Shown: positions 5,855 through 14,465 of the stretch, piece after piece | How the letters are laid out: each line of letters starts with the position of its first letter | Numbering within the stretch: the first letter of the stretch is position 1 | From: Darwinibacter acetoxidans_A | GTDB lineage: Bacteria; Bacillota; Limnochordia; Darwinibacteriales; Darwinibacteriaceae | NCBI GenBank assembly: GCA_041936745.1 | Contig: JBHGWS010000067.1 | Span: 1-14,738 of the forward strand | Direction: 5' to 3' | Length of the DNA stretch: 14,738 nucleotides | Program-made: the position numbers and the translations under genes | The notes under the pieces: generated by a model | What the model was told of the DNA's origin: nothing | Database searches by the model: none | What the model saw: the letters and a program-made list of their open reading frames with translations, nothing else

Positions 5855-6994
5855 TTGCGTATCGTAATCGCACCGGATTCTTACAAAGGAAGCCTTTCAG
5901 CCGTTGAAGTTGCCGAAGCCATGGCGCGAGGCGTACACAACGCTGCACCTCAAAGTGAGCTTACCCTTCTCCCCCTCGCTGACGGGGGAGAAGGTTTAGT
6001 TGATGCTTTGGTGCATGCAAAAAAAGGCAGGATTTTGGAATTCGAGGTACGGGGCCCTTTAGGTGAGCCCGTGACAGCAAAAATGGGCTTAATGGGCGGC
6101 GGTGAAATTGCCGTTATTGAAATGGCGGAGGCTTCCGGCCTGCCCTTGATTCCGGCAGATAAACGAAATCCCCTGCAGACAACTACCTATGGGACGGGCG
6201 AGTTGATTAAACACGCCTTAGGCCAAGGAGCACGGCATTTTATTATCGGTATTGGCGGCAGTGCCACAAATGACGGGGGCATGGGCATGGCCCAAGCCTT
6301 GGGTTTTGAGTTTTTGGACAAAGAAGGAAAACCCCTCGGTTCGGGCGGCGCAGAGTTAGCCCGCTTACATAAGATCGATGCGGTAAAGGCCGATCCCAGG
6401 CTGAAAGATACCCGGATCGAAGTGGCCTGTGATGTAACTAATCCTCTGACGGGGCCTAAGGGGGCTGCGGCGGTTTACGGGCCGCAAAAGGGCGCGACGC
6501 CTGAAATGGTCGAATTTTTAGATAGGGCTCTAACTAATTTCGCCGCAGTGTTAAAAAGGGATTTAAATCAGGATATAATAAACGTGCCGGGAGCCGGTGC
6601 CGCAGGCGGCCTGGGAGCCGCCTTAATGGCATTACTGGGCGGTAAGTTGGTCTCCGGCATCGAATTGGTTTTAGATACCCTGCAGTTTTCCAAAGAAGCG
6701 GAGGGTGCCGCCCTGGTTTTAACCGGTGAAGGCAAGTTAGACGCCCAATCAGCTTACGGCAAGGTACCTGTGGGAGTGGCAAGGCGCTGCCGGGCGTTAA
6801 ATATTCCGGCAGTTGTCATTGCGGGCTCAGTTCTCCCTGATGCAGAACCGCTGCACAGTGAAGGCATCACCGCTTATTTTTCCATCACCAACCAACCGAT
6901 GGAGTTAACTGAGGCGCTGCGCGATGCGGCATTACTTGTAGAAAAGCAAACGGCGGAAGTGATCCGTTTGTTTTTAGCGGGAAGAAAAGCTTAA
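5855..6994 (+). CDS. glxK: Glycerate 2-kinase (GlxK/GarK family)
   Basis: ATP-dependent kinase that converts D-glycerate to 2-phosphoglycerate and feeds it into lower glycolysis; cytoplasmic. From the TTG at 5855 the protein is 379 residues, the family's usual length. It opens with the family hallmark IAPDSYKGSLSA (residues 5-16). Further signatures appear in order: LADGGEGLVDAL, GIGGSATNDGGMGMAQALG, CDVTNPLTGPKGAA with YGPQKGAT, GAGAAGGLGAAL, and LTGEGKLDAQSAYGK near the C-terminus. The frame also extends back to an ATG at 5807, but those 16 residues overlap the aminotransferase and precede the strong AGGAGG, so they are not used. The gap to the aminotransferase is 28 bases with no terminator. 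Adjacent genes might route serine via hydroxypyruvate to glycerate, but no hydroxypyruvate reductase is seen here. Confidence 0.95.
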   Translation: MRIVIAPDSYKGSLSAVEVAEAMARGVHNAAPQSELTLLPLADGGEGLVDALVHAKKGRILEFEVRGPLGEPVTAKMGLMGGGEIAVIEMAEASGLPLIPADKRNPLQTTTYGTGELIKHALGQGARHFIIGIGGSATNDGGMGMAQALGFEFLDKEGKPLGSGGAELARLHKIDAVKADPRLKDTRIEVACDVTNPLTGPKGAAAVYGPQKGATPEMVEFLDRALTNFAAVLKRDLNQDIINVPGAGAAGGLGAALMALLGGKLVSGIELVLDTLQFSKEAEGAALVLTGEGKLDAQSAYGKVPVGVARRCRALNIPAVVIAGSVLPDAEPLHSEGITAYFSITNQPMELTEALRDAALLVEKQTAEVIRLFLAGRKA

Positions 6995-6999
6995 AACGC

Positions 7000-7023
7000 C
7001 TGCCCCGGCTTCGCTCGGGGCAG
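7000..7023 (+). terminator. Hairpin after glycerate kinase, possible terminator
   Basis: CTGCCCCG (7000-7007) and CGGGGCAG (7016-7023) form a perfect 8-bp G/C-rich stem with an 8-base loop, 5 bases after the glxK stop. No U-tract follows on the plus strand, so termination or 3'-end protection is plausible but not certain. Confidence 0.45.
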
Positions 7024-7114
7024 TAAGGCCTACTTTAAAGCTGAACCAACGATTTTTTCCAAGTAAGCCCGGGATGAAAAAGGAAATTGGGATGAAGGAG
7101 TAAAAAGAGTAAGG

Positions 7115-7141
7115 AAAAAAGCCGCCGAGTTGGCGGCTTTT
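7115..7141. terminator. Bidirectional intrinsic terminator between glxK and the methyltransferase
   Basis: AAAAGCCGCC (7117-7126) and GGCGGCTTTT (7132-7141) form a 10-bp stem with loop GAGTT. The minus strand reads into six Ts (7120-7115), making a strong terminator 6 bases past the methyltransferase stop. On the plus strand four Ts close the stem. It separates two convergent transcription units. Confidence 0.88.
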
Positions 7142-7146
7142 GAGAT

Positions 7147-8277
7147 CTAGCGGGGCGGGCGGGGGCCGTAGTATTGGTAATACTGTGTTTCAATGTTGCC
7201 GTTATAAAGCTTGCGCCTTTTGGTGGCCCGTTTGCCGAAAACTTTCTCCAAATGAGGGTAGGCGGTTAAAATGTAATGAGACCAAGTGTCCAAATTCCTG
7301 CAGACCCCGGCTAACTGGCGGTAAAGTGTTTTAATTTCCTCATCTTTCCCTAAACGCTCGCCGTAAGGCGGGTTGGTGACCAGTTTACCGTATTTCTGCG
7401 CTGATTTCACCTCAGAGACAGGCAGCCGTTGAAAGTGGATTGCCCCTTCCACGCCGGCGCGCTTGGCATTCTGCCGCGCTACCCTTAAAACGCGATCATC
7501 AATATCTGTACCGATTAGATAATCGGGCTCCTCTGCTTTGATTGAATCTCTCGCTTCCTGGCGGGCTTCTTTCCAGTATTCTTTCGGTATAAAAGGCCAG
7601 TGGGCCGAATCAAAGTCTCTGTTTAACCCCGGTGCTATGTTTTTTCCCAGCAGCGCCGCTTCAATGGGGATGGTCCCGGAACCGCAGAAAGGGTCAATTA
7701 AGGCGATATCAGGGTACCAACGGGCTAAAATGACTAAAGCGGCAGCTAAAGTCTCCTGCAGGGGGGCAATACCCCTGGCGGTGCGGTAGCCTCTTTGGTG
7801 CAGGCCCGGCCCGGTGGTATCTATGGTTAAAGTGGCTGTATCGTTTAAAAGGGCAACCTCAATGGTATAGAGGGGGCCGTCCTCGGGAAACCACTCCAAG
7901 TTGTATTTTGCCTTCATGCTTTCAACCACCGCCTTTTTGACGATGGCTTGGCAGTCCGGCACGCTGTATAAGGTGGAATTTACGGATCGCCCCGTTACGG
8001 GGAATTCGCCGTTTTTGGGTATAAAATCGGCCCAAGGCAGGGCTTTTGTTTTTTCAAAAAGTTCTTCAAAGCTCGTTGCCTTAAATTCCCCTATTTGAAG
8101 CCTTACCCGGGCAGCCGTGCGCAGCCAGAGGTTAGTGCGGCAGATGGCTTTTTTATCGCCTGAAAAAGTAACCTTCCCGTTATCTACTTTTAAATCGCTG
8201 TAGCCTAATTTGCGCAGTTCATCAGCTGCTATGGCTTCCAGGCCAAAAGTTGTGGCGGCAATGAGTTTTAATGACAT
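7147..8277 (-). CDS. rlmL: THUMP-domain 23S rRNA (guanine-N2) methyltransferase, RlmL/YpsC type
   Basis: SAM-dependent methyltransferase predicted to modify a guanine of 23S rRNA (m2G2445 in the E. coli RlmL system). From the ATG at 8277-8275 it has 376 residues. An N-terminal ferredoxin-like plus THUMP RNA-binding region covers residues about 1-160 and includes FGLEAIAADEL and LHQRGYR. The Rossmann methyltransferase domain has the SAM motif IDPFCGSGTIPIEAALL (from about residue 194) and the catalytic TNPPYGERLG motif (NPPY 302-305). The E. coli protein is fused to a second methyltransferase; this one, like Bacillota YpsC, has only the N-terminal half. The frame extends to a GTG at 8295, but AAAGG lies 9 bases before the ATG and a -10 box lies so close that the GTG would barely be transcribed. 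The gene is monocistronic: terminator behind, divergent glycogen operon in front. Confidence 0.92.
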   Translation of the reverse strand: MSLKLIAATTFGLEAIAADELRKLGYSDLKVDNGKVTFSGDKKAICRTNLWLRTAARVRLQIGEFKATSFEELFEKTKALPWADFIPKNGEFPVTGRSVNSTLYSVPDCQAIVKKAVVESMKAKYNLEWFPEDGPLYTIEVALLNDTATLTIDTTGPGLHQRGYRTARGIAPLQETLAAALVILARWYPDIALIDPFCGSGTIPIEAALLGKNIAPGLNRDFDSAHWPFIPKEYWKEARQEARDSIKAEEPDYLIGTDIDDRVLRVARQNAKRAGVEGAIHFQRLPVSEVKSAQKYGKLVTNPPYGERLGKDEEIKTLYRQLAGVCRNLDTWSHYILTAYPHLEKVFGKRATKRRKLYNGNIETQYYQYYGPRPPR

Positions 8278-8300
8278 ATCATCCAACCTTTCCACTAGTT

Positions 8301-8306
8301 AGTATA
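8301..8306 (-). promoter_or_regulatory. Candidate -10 box for the rRNA methyltransferase gene
   Basis: On the minus strand TATACT lies 23 bases upstream of the ATG at 8277. Transcription would start around the AAAGG ribosome-binding site region, giving a very short leader. The -35 is poor. The position favours ATG 8277 over the upstream GTG. Confidence 0.4.
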
Positions 8307-8350
8307 ACATAAGGTCCGCTTTTTCCCAGCCGAAAAAGGCGCCCCTTTTT

Positions 8351-8460
8351 AATATTTGCAAAAACATCACTTTCCAGGCAAATTTAACTAATATTTTGGG
8401 AGGAATTGGGTAAAACTACGTGAGGAAAGCCGCAGCCGGCAAATTCTAAGGAGGGAGCGC
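8351..8460 (+). promoter_or_regulatory. Upstream region of the glycogen operon with strong RBS
   Basis: An AT-rich stretch (8351-8397) holds promoter-like hexamers, TTGCAA at 8356-8361 and TAATAT at 8389-8394, but their spacing is not ideal and I cannot pick a definite pair. AAGGAGG at 8448-8454 is an excellent ribosome-binding site 6 bases before the pullulanase ATG. About 60 untranslated bases lie between the AT-rich part and the ATG, with no recognisable riboswitch. Confidence 0.4.
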
Positions 8461-11307
8461 ATGCGGAAAGTTATCTTTCATTATTACAGGCCGGACCACG
8501 ATTACGACCCGTGGGGGCTGTGGGTTTGGCCGGAAGGTTACGGCGGCCGCCTGATTTCTTTCAGCGGGGAAGACAGCTACGGTAAGACGGCTCAAATTTC
8601 CTATCCCAAGGAACACCGCCGCATCGGCTTTTTAATTCGCGGCGCCTCCTGGGAAAAGGACATCGCCCACGACCGCTATATCGATCAGTTTATTGACAAT
8701 GTGGGCGAAGTTTGGCTTGTGGCGGGCGATTCCAACATTTATTACGTACCCCCGGTGCATCTGCGGCGGGAAATCAGAGCCTTCGATCAAGTGGAATTGA
8801 CAGTCCATTATTACCGCTATGACAATGATTACAAAGGTTGGAACGTGTGGGTTTGGACGGGCACTGAATGGGGCAGGGCTTTGGAGTTTACGGGCGAGGA
8901 TTGTTTCGGTAAAATCGCCCAAACCGTTTTTTCTCAGCAGACTGATGCGGCCAAAATCGGCCTTATAGTGAGAAAGAGCAGTGCCGGCAGTGAATGGCAG
9001 TCAAAAGACGGCCCTGATCGAGAGCTGCCCCTTTTTAGGGCTGCAAAGGATGGCAGGCTGAGCGTTTGGCTGATGCAGGATGATCCCAATGTCTATTACT
9101 GCCCCGGCGATGTGGCCAGAAAGCCCCGCTTAACTGCAGCGGTGCTCGATGATGTCAACCAAATTCATGTGCGAACTCACCTGCCCATCTTAAGCGGCGA
9201 AGCGAACATGGGGTTTTGGCTTTTTTGCGGCGATGAGCCGGTGGATATTGCGGAAGTGCGGCCGCTGGGGCCTGATTGGCAGCGGCCCTTGGAGGCCTTA
9301 ATTAAAACCGCCAAGCCTTTGGATCTTAAAAAGCAGCATAAAGTTAAGCATTCAACTCACGGAAGTCAAAATGTCACCTTTGGCGGGATCTTTACCAAAC
9401 CGGTTTTTCCCAGGCTTTTTCATTACGGCGGTAGTGACTTGGGCGCAGTTTACAGCCGAGTTAAGACAACCTTCAAAGTGTGGTCGCCCACTGCAGAAAG
9501 AATGGCTGTAGTGACATATGCGGCAGGGGAAGGGGGCGAGGGGGAGGTTTGGCCCATGCGCCGGGCCAAAAAAGGTACGTGGGCTTTAAGCCTGCCCGGC
9601 GATTTAGACGGCGTTTATTACAATTACTTAGTTACAAACCAAGGCAGGACGAAAGAGGCCGTGGACCCCTATGCCAGGGCGGCGGGCGTAAATGGCCTGC
9701 GGGGCCAGGTTTTGGATTTACAGAAAACCAACCCGCCGGGTTGGGCTGAAATGCGAAAGATACCTCTTAAAGATCCCGTCGATGCGGTCATCTACGAAGT
9801 ACATATCCGGGATTTTACCGGCAGCCCCACCTCGGGGGCAAAAGCCCGCGGCCAATACCTGGGCTTTATCGAAGAGGGGACGGAGACAGCCTCGGGCCTT
9901 TCAACGGGCTTGGATCATTTAAAAGATTTAGGGATTACCCATGTCCACCTGCTGCCCATCTTTGATTTTGCCACGGTAGATGAGGCAGATCCCAAATCAG
10001 GTTACAACTGGGGCTACGATCCCCAAAATTATAATGTGCCGGAGGGCTCTTATTCAAGCGATCCTTATGATGGGAGGGTGCGGGTGAGAGAGTTAAAGGA
10101 AATGATTTTGGGCTTAAACAAAGCGGGGATCGGTGTGATTATGGATGTGGTCTACAACCACACCTTTCACAGCATCGACTCATCTTTAAACAGGCTCGCC
10201 CCCTTTTATTATTACCGCACGAACCGGGACGGCTCTTTTTCCAACGGCTCCGGCTGCGGCAATGAACTGGCCGATGAGCGCTCTATGGTGCGGAAATTAA
10301 TTGTCGATTCCGTCTGCTACTGGGCGCGGGAGTATAAAATAGCGGGTTTTCGCTTTGATTTAATGGGCCTGCACCATATCGACACCATGCGGGCAATCAG
10401 AGAGGCTTTAGACAAGATTAACCCCAATATTTTGATTTACGGCGAAGGCTGGGCGGCGGGAGCCAGCACTCTGCCCGAACACAAACGGGCTTTGAAAGAA
10501 AACACGCCCCTTTTACCCAAGATCGCTTCTTTTTGCAGCGATCTGCGCGATGGCATCAAAGGCCATGTCTTTCACAACCACGACAGGGGCTTTATCCAAG
10601 GGGGCGGGCGGGAAGAGACGGTGAAATTCGGCATAGCCGGTGCCGTGAGCCACCCGCAGATCGATTACCGGCAGGTTCTTTACTCCAATTCCCCTTGGGC
10701 ACTGGCACCGAGCCAAAGTGTTTCTTACGCGGAAGCACACGATAATTTGACTTTATGGGATAAGCTTTTATGCACGACGGCGCCGGAGGAGGAGTTTGCC
10801 CGCATTGCCATGATGAAACTTGCCCACACTTTAATTTTAACGAGCCAAGGGATTCCTTTTTTACACGCGGGCCAGGAATTTGCCCGCACGAAGGGTGGGG
10901 ATCCGAACAGCTACCAGTCGCCCGATCACGTCAACCAAATTAATTGGGAGCGGAAAGGCGAGTTTTTTGAACTCTACGAATACACGCGGGGGTTAATCAA
11001 ACTGCGAAAAAAACATGCCGCTTTCCGCCTCCGCACGGCGAAAGAAGTACGTGAAAAACTTAAGTTTTTAAAAATGCCCGCACCTAACATGTTAGGTTTT
11101 GCCCTGGGCCCTTTCCCTGAAGCTGCCTATGAGACTATCTTAGTTTTTATCAACAGCAACAGGGCTCCGCTCCAGATTAAAATACCTGCCGGCAGATGGC
11201 AGATCCTGGCTGATCGGGAGGGAGTGGGCCCGGGGCCGGGCATTTTAACGGGGCCTTTAATTTGGCTCGATGATTTAAGCCCGCTGATCTTAGGTAAAAA
11301 GGGGTGA
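8461..11307 (+). CDS. pulA: Type I pullulanase (GH13_14) with tandem CBM41, apparently intracellular
   Basis: Hydrolyses alpha-1,6 branch points in glycogen, pullulan or limit dextrins. The 948 residues contain two CBM41 starch-binding modules (about 3-97 and 111-215; each has HYYR, WG/WN-WVW, F(S/T)GED and a closing IYY/VYY), an N2-type linker domain (about 220-310), a CBM48/E-set domain (about 320-420, FHYGGSDLGA), the GH13 barrel and a beta-sandwich C-terminus. The pullulanase signature YNWGYDP is at 515-521. The barrel motifs are DVVYNH (562-567), GFRFDLMG with nucleophile D633, YGEGW with acid/base E662, and AHDN with D761. No signal peptide or lipobox is present: the protein begins directly with the first CBM41. 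It heads the glycogen operon and its TGA overlaps the GTG of glgB (GTGA), so a role in intracellular glycogen debranching is likely. Confidence 0.95.
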   Translation: MRKVIFHYYRPDHDYDPWGLWVWPEGYGGRLISFSGEDSYGKTAQISYPKEHRRIGFLIRGASWEKDIAHDRYIDQFIDNVGEVWLVAGDSNIYYVPPVHLRREIRAFDQVELTVHYYRYDNDYKGWNVWVWTGTEWGRALEFTGEDCFGKIAQTVFSQQTDAAKIGLIVRKSSAGSEWQSKDGPDRELPLFRAAKDGRLSVWLMQDDPNVYYCPGDVARKPRLTAAVLDDVNQIHVRTHLPILSGEANMGFWLFCGDEPVDIAEVRPLGPDWQRPLEALIKTAKPLDLKKQHKVKHSTHGSQNVTFGGIFTKPVFPRLFHYGGSDLGAVYSRVKTTFKVWSPTAERMAVVTYAAGEGGEGEVWPMRRAKKGTWALSLPGDLDGVYYNYLVTNQGRTKEAVDPYARAAGVNGLRGQVLDLQKTNPPGWAEMRKIPLKDPVDAVIYEVHIRDFTGSPTSGAKARGQYLGFIEEGTETASGLSTGLDHLKDLGITHVHLLPIFDFATVDEADPKSGYNWGYDPQNYNVPEGSYSSDPYDGRVRVRELKEMILGLNKAGIGVIMDVVYNHTFHSIDSSLNRLAPFYYYRTNRDGSFSNGSGCGNELADERSMVRKLIVDSVCYWAREYKIAGFRFDLMGLHHIDTMRAIREALDKINPNILIYGEGWAAGASTLPEHKRALKENTPLLPKIASFCSDLRDGIKGHVFHNHDRGFIQGGGREETVKFGIAGAVSHPQIDYRQVLYSNSPWALAPSQSVSYAEAHDNLTLWDKLLCTTAPEEEFARIAMMKLAHTLILTSQGIPFLHAGQEFARTKGGDPNSYQSPDHVNQINWERKGEFFELYEYTRGLIKLRKKHAAFRLRTAKEVREKLKFLKMPAPNMLGFALGPFPEAAYETILVFINSNRAPLQIKIPAGRWQILADREGVGPGPGILTGPLIWLDDLSPLILGKKG

Positions 11308-13214
11308 GCAAAAAAGTGCAGGCTTCTCCTTACAGCGAATACGATCGTTATTTATTCCATCAAGGCACTCATTACCGCGCTTATGAGTTTTTAGGCGGCC
11401 ATTTAATAAAAAAAGACGGCAGGCCCGGTGCCCGCTTTGCAGTCTGGGCACCGCATGCCAGGCGCGTTTCCGTTGTCGGTGATTTTAACGGCTGGGACGG
11501 CAGGCAAAACCAAATGGAGAAAATGCCGGATTCAGGCATTTGGGCAGCTTTCGTGCCGGGCCTGCAGGAAGGCGATCTTTATAAATACGAGATATTGACA
11601 AGTGACGGCAGGCTGATTTTAAAAGCGGACCCTTACGCCTTTTGGGCCGAAGTTAAGCCGAAGACCGCCTCCAGGCTCTGCAGTTTAAAGGGCTATCAGT
11701 GGGGTGATCAAAAGTGGCAAAAGGAAAAGAAGAAAAAAACAAGCTATAATGAGCCAATGCTCATTTATGAAGTCTCTCTAAGTTCCTGGAAGGTACACGG
11801 CTTTGAAAATTATTACACCTACACGGAGCTGAAAGAGGAACTGATCCCTTATGTTCTTGAGATGGGTTATACGCATATTGAGCTTTTACCCATCATGGAA
11901 CACCCCTTTGACGGCTCCTGGGGTTATCAAACCATGGGTTATTTCGCCGCCACGAGCAGGCACGGGCACCCCAAGGAGTTTATGGCTTTTGTCGATGCCT
12001 GCCACCGGGCAGGTATCGGCGTTATTATCGATTGGGTGCCGGGCCATTTCGTCAGAGACGATCCGGGGCTGCGCCTTTTTGACGGCACGCCCTGCTATGA
12101 ATATTCGGAAATGCGCCGGGCCGATAATAGGGAGTGGGGCACGAGTAATTTTGATCTGGGTAAGACTGAAGTACAGAGTTTTTTAATCTCCAACGCCCTG
12201 TTTTGGCTCGATGTTTTCCACGTAGACGGTATCAGGGTTGATGCGGTTGCCGCCATTTTATATCTGGACTACGGCAGAAAAGCTGGCGAATGGAACCCTA
12301 ATTCCAAGGGCGGCAGGGAAAACTTAGAAGGCATCGCTTTTTTAACAAAGCTCAATGAAGAGGTTTTTAAAAGATTTCCTGAAGCCCTAATGATCGCGGA
12401 AGAAAGCACCGCTTGGCCTTTAGTTTCCAGGCCCACTTATCTGGGGGGCCTCGGCTTTAATTATAAGTGGAACATGGGCTGGATGAACGACATTTTGGAA
12501 TACATCGCCAAAGATCCGATCCACAGAAAGTTCCACCACAACTTAATTACCTTTTCTTTTATGTACGCCTTTTCGGAAAATTTCATTTTGCCCCTCTCCC
12601 ACGATGAAGTATCGCACGGGAAAAAATCTCTTTTGGATAAAATGCCCGGCGATTACTGGCAGATGTTCGCTAATGTGAGGGCCCTTTTGGGCTTTATGAT
12701 GGCGCATCCGGGCAAGAAACTGATTTTTATGGGGGCGGAATTCGGCCAATTCATTGAATGGAACTGCAGCCAAGGGCTTGATTGGCATCTTTTAGATTAC
12801 CCTAAGCACCGGAAACTGTGGGAATACACAAAGGCATTAAACCACTTTTACTTAAAAAACAAAGCACTGTGGGAACTTGATTTTACTTGGGAAGGTTTTG
12901 AATGGATTGACCCTCATGATGGGGAGCAGAGCGTGATTTCGTTTTTAAGAAGGGGAAAAGACAAAGATGATTTTCTCATTGCCGTAACCAATTTTACGCC
13001 TGTGGTGAGAGAACCGTACAGAGTGGGCGTACCGGAACTGGGTGATTACAAAGAGGTGTTTAACAGCGATGATCCGGCTTGGGGGGGCAGCGGGCAGCTT
13101 AATTTAAAAAAGCTGGCTGCAGAGAATCTTCCCTGGCATTCGCAGAGATACTCAATTGAGCTGAAGCTGCCCCCTTTAGGGACGATTTTTTTGCGGAAGA
13201 TCAGAGAAAAATAA
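11304..13214 (+). CDS. glgB: 1,4-alpha-glucan branching enzyme (GH13)
   Basis: Transfers alpha-1,4 glucan segments to alpha-1,6 positions, making the branches of glycogen; cytoplasmic. The 636 residues comprise an N-terminal CBM48 domain (FAVWAPHARRVSVVGDFNGWDG, about 45-70), the GH13 barrel and a C-terminal beta-sandwich ending in PPLGTIFLR. The barrel motifs are DWVPGHF, DGIRVDAVA with nucleophile D313, IAEEST with acid/base E366, and SHDEVSHGK with D434. Length and all signatures are normal for GlgB. The reported GTG start overlaps the pulA stop by 4 bases. A second GTG at 11316 (codon 5), about 8 bases after AGGGGTGA, may be the real start because the SD-like bases are too close to the first. 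The glgC gene follows after 12 bases. Confidence 0.96.
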   Translation: MSKKVQASPYSEYDRYLFHQGTHYRAYEFLGGHLIKKDGRPGARFAVWAPHARRVSVVGDFNGWDGRQNQMEKMPDSGIWAAFVPGLQEGDLYKYEILTSDGRLILKADPYAFWAEVKPKTASRLCSLKGYQWGDQKWQKEKKKKTSYNEPMLIYEVSLSSWKVHGFENYYTYTELKEELIPYVLEMGYTHIELLPIMEHPFDGSWGYQTMGYFAATSRHGHPKEFMAFVDACHRAGIGVIIDWVPGHFVRDDPGLRLFDGTPCYEYSEMRRADNREWGTSNFDLGKTEVQSFLISNALFWLDVFHVDGIRVDAVAAILYLDYGRKAGEWNPNSKGGRENLEGIAFLTKLNEEVFKRFPEALMIAEESTAWPLVSRPTYLGGLGFNYKWNMGWMNDILEYIAKDPIHRKFHHNLITFSFMYAFSENFILPLSHDEVSHGKKSLLDKMPGDYWQMFANVRALLGFMMAHPGKKLIFMGAEFGQFIEWNCSQGLDWHLLDYPKHRKLWEYTKALNHFYLKNKALWELDFTWEGFEWIDPHDGEQSVISFLRRGKDKDDFLIAVTNFTPVVREPYRVGVPELGDYKEVFNSDDPAWGGSGQLNLKKLAAENLPWHSQRYSIELKLPPLGTIFLRKIREK

Positions 13215-13226
13215 CGGAGGGAAAAA

Positions 13227-14465
13227 ATGCGCACAAAAGAAGTTGTGGCCATGGTTTTAGCGGGAGGCCAAGGCAGCCGCTTAGGTATTTTAACAAAGAA
13301 GCTGGCTAAGCCTGCCGTGCCCTTTGGGGGTAAATACCGCATTATCGATTTTACACTGAGCAACTGCGCCAATTCAGGTATCGATACGGTAGGGGTGGTA
13401 ACACAGTACCAGCCTTTAACCTTAAATTCCTATATCGGTATCGGCAGCCCCTGGGATTTAGATCGGCACAGCGGCGGGGTGGCCGTCCTCCCCCCTTATT
13501 TAAAAGCGCACGGGGGCGAGTGGTATAAGGGGACTGCCAATGCCGTTTATCAAAACATTGATTTTATCCAAAGCTTTAATCCCAAGTATGTTTTGATCCT
13601 TTCCGGTGATCATATCTACAAGATGGATTACGGCCGCCTCCTTCACTACCATAAAAAGAAAGGGGCCGCCCTAACTATCGCCGGGGTGGAGGTGCCTTGG
13701 GAAGAGACGGAGCGCTTTGGGATTATGATTACGGATGAAAAAGGGAAGATTACCGATTTCCAGGAAAAGCCCAAAAAGGCTAAAAACAACTTAGCCTCCA
13801 TGGGGATTTATGTCTTTAACTGGCGCAAGCTCCAAGCGTACCTGGAGCTTGATGAAGCCAACCCCGAATCGAGCAGTGATTTCGGTAAAGATGTGATTCC
13901 CACTATGCTCAAGGCAAAGGAAGCGATGTACGCTTACCCCTTCTCCGGCTATTGGAAAGATGTGGGTACAATTGAATCTCTCTGGGCCGCCAATATGGAT
14001 CTGCTGCAGGCCAAGCCTAAATTACAGTTAAATGACAACAGCTGGCGCATTTACACCGTAAACCACAGCCTGCCGCCTCAGTTTATCGGCTCCGGTGCCG
14101 TTGTGCAGAGCTCTCTTTTGGGCGATGGCTGCATTGTTCTGGGCTCTGTTAAAAATTCCGTGATCTTTAACGGTGCCTATGTTGGTTCAGGTGCAAAGGT
14201 AGTAGATTCAGTGCTGATGCCCGGCGCCCGCCTGGAAGATGGTGCGGAAGTCAATAAGGCGATTGTGGGGGAAAGGGCGGTTGTGGGTGCCAATGCGGCA
14301 GTCGGCGTGGCTGACGGGGAAGCCTGGCTCAGCGTAGACAGCAATGAAGAAGGTATTACGGTCCTGGAAGAAAACATGTTGGTGCCGCAAGGCTTGCGTT
14401 TGCTTCAGGGCTCCATTGTGAGCGTGAGCGAATGGCCCGAATACCCGGAAGAATGGATTTCTTAA
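13227..14465 (+). CDS. glgC: Glucose-1-phosphate adenylyltransferase (ADP-glucose pyrophosphorylase), catalytic subunit
   Basis: Makes ADP-glucose from ATP and glucose-1-phosphate, the committed step of glycogen synthesis. The 412-residue protein has the nucleotide-binding loop GGQGSRL (13-19), AKPAVPFGGKYRIIDF (from K28/A27) with the conserved lysines, WYKGTANAVYQN, LSGDHIYKMDY (metal-binding D128), FQEKP and SSDFGKDVIP. From about residue 290 a left-handed beta-helix of hexapeptide repeats forms the C-terminal regulatory domain. ATG at 13227 has GGAGGG 5 bases upstream. It lies 12 bases after glgB, and its TAA is followed directly by the ATG of glgD, as expected for the two-subunit GlgC/GlgD enzymes of Bacillota. 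All catalytic signatures are intact. Confidence 0.97.
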   Translation: MRTKEVVAMVLAGGQGSRLGILTKKLAKPAVPFGGKYRIIDFTLSNCANSGIDTVGVVTQYQPLTLNSYIGIGSPWDLDRHSGGVAVLPPYLKAHGGEWYKGTANAVYQNIDFIQSFNPKYVLILSGDHIYKMDYGRLLHYHKKKGAALTIAGVEVPWEETERFGIMITDEKGKITDFQEKPKKAKNNLASMGIYVFNWRKLQAYLELDEANPESSSDFGKDVIPTMLKAKEAMYAYPFSGYWKDVGTIESLWAANMDLLQAKPKLQLNDNSWRIYTVNHSLPPQFIGSGAVVQSSLLGDGCIVLGSVKNSVIFNGAYVGSGAKVVDSVLMPGARLEDGAEVNKAIVGERAVVGANAAVGVADGEAWLSVDSNEEGITVLEENMLVPQGLRLLQGSIVSVSEWPEYPEEWIS

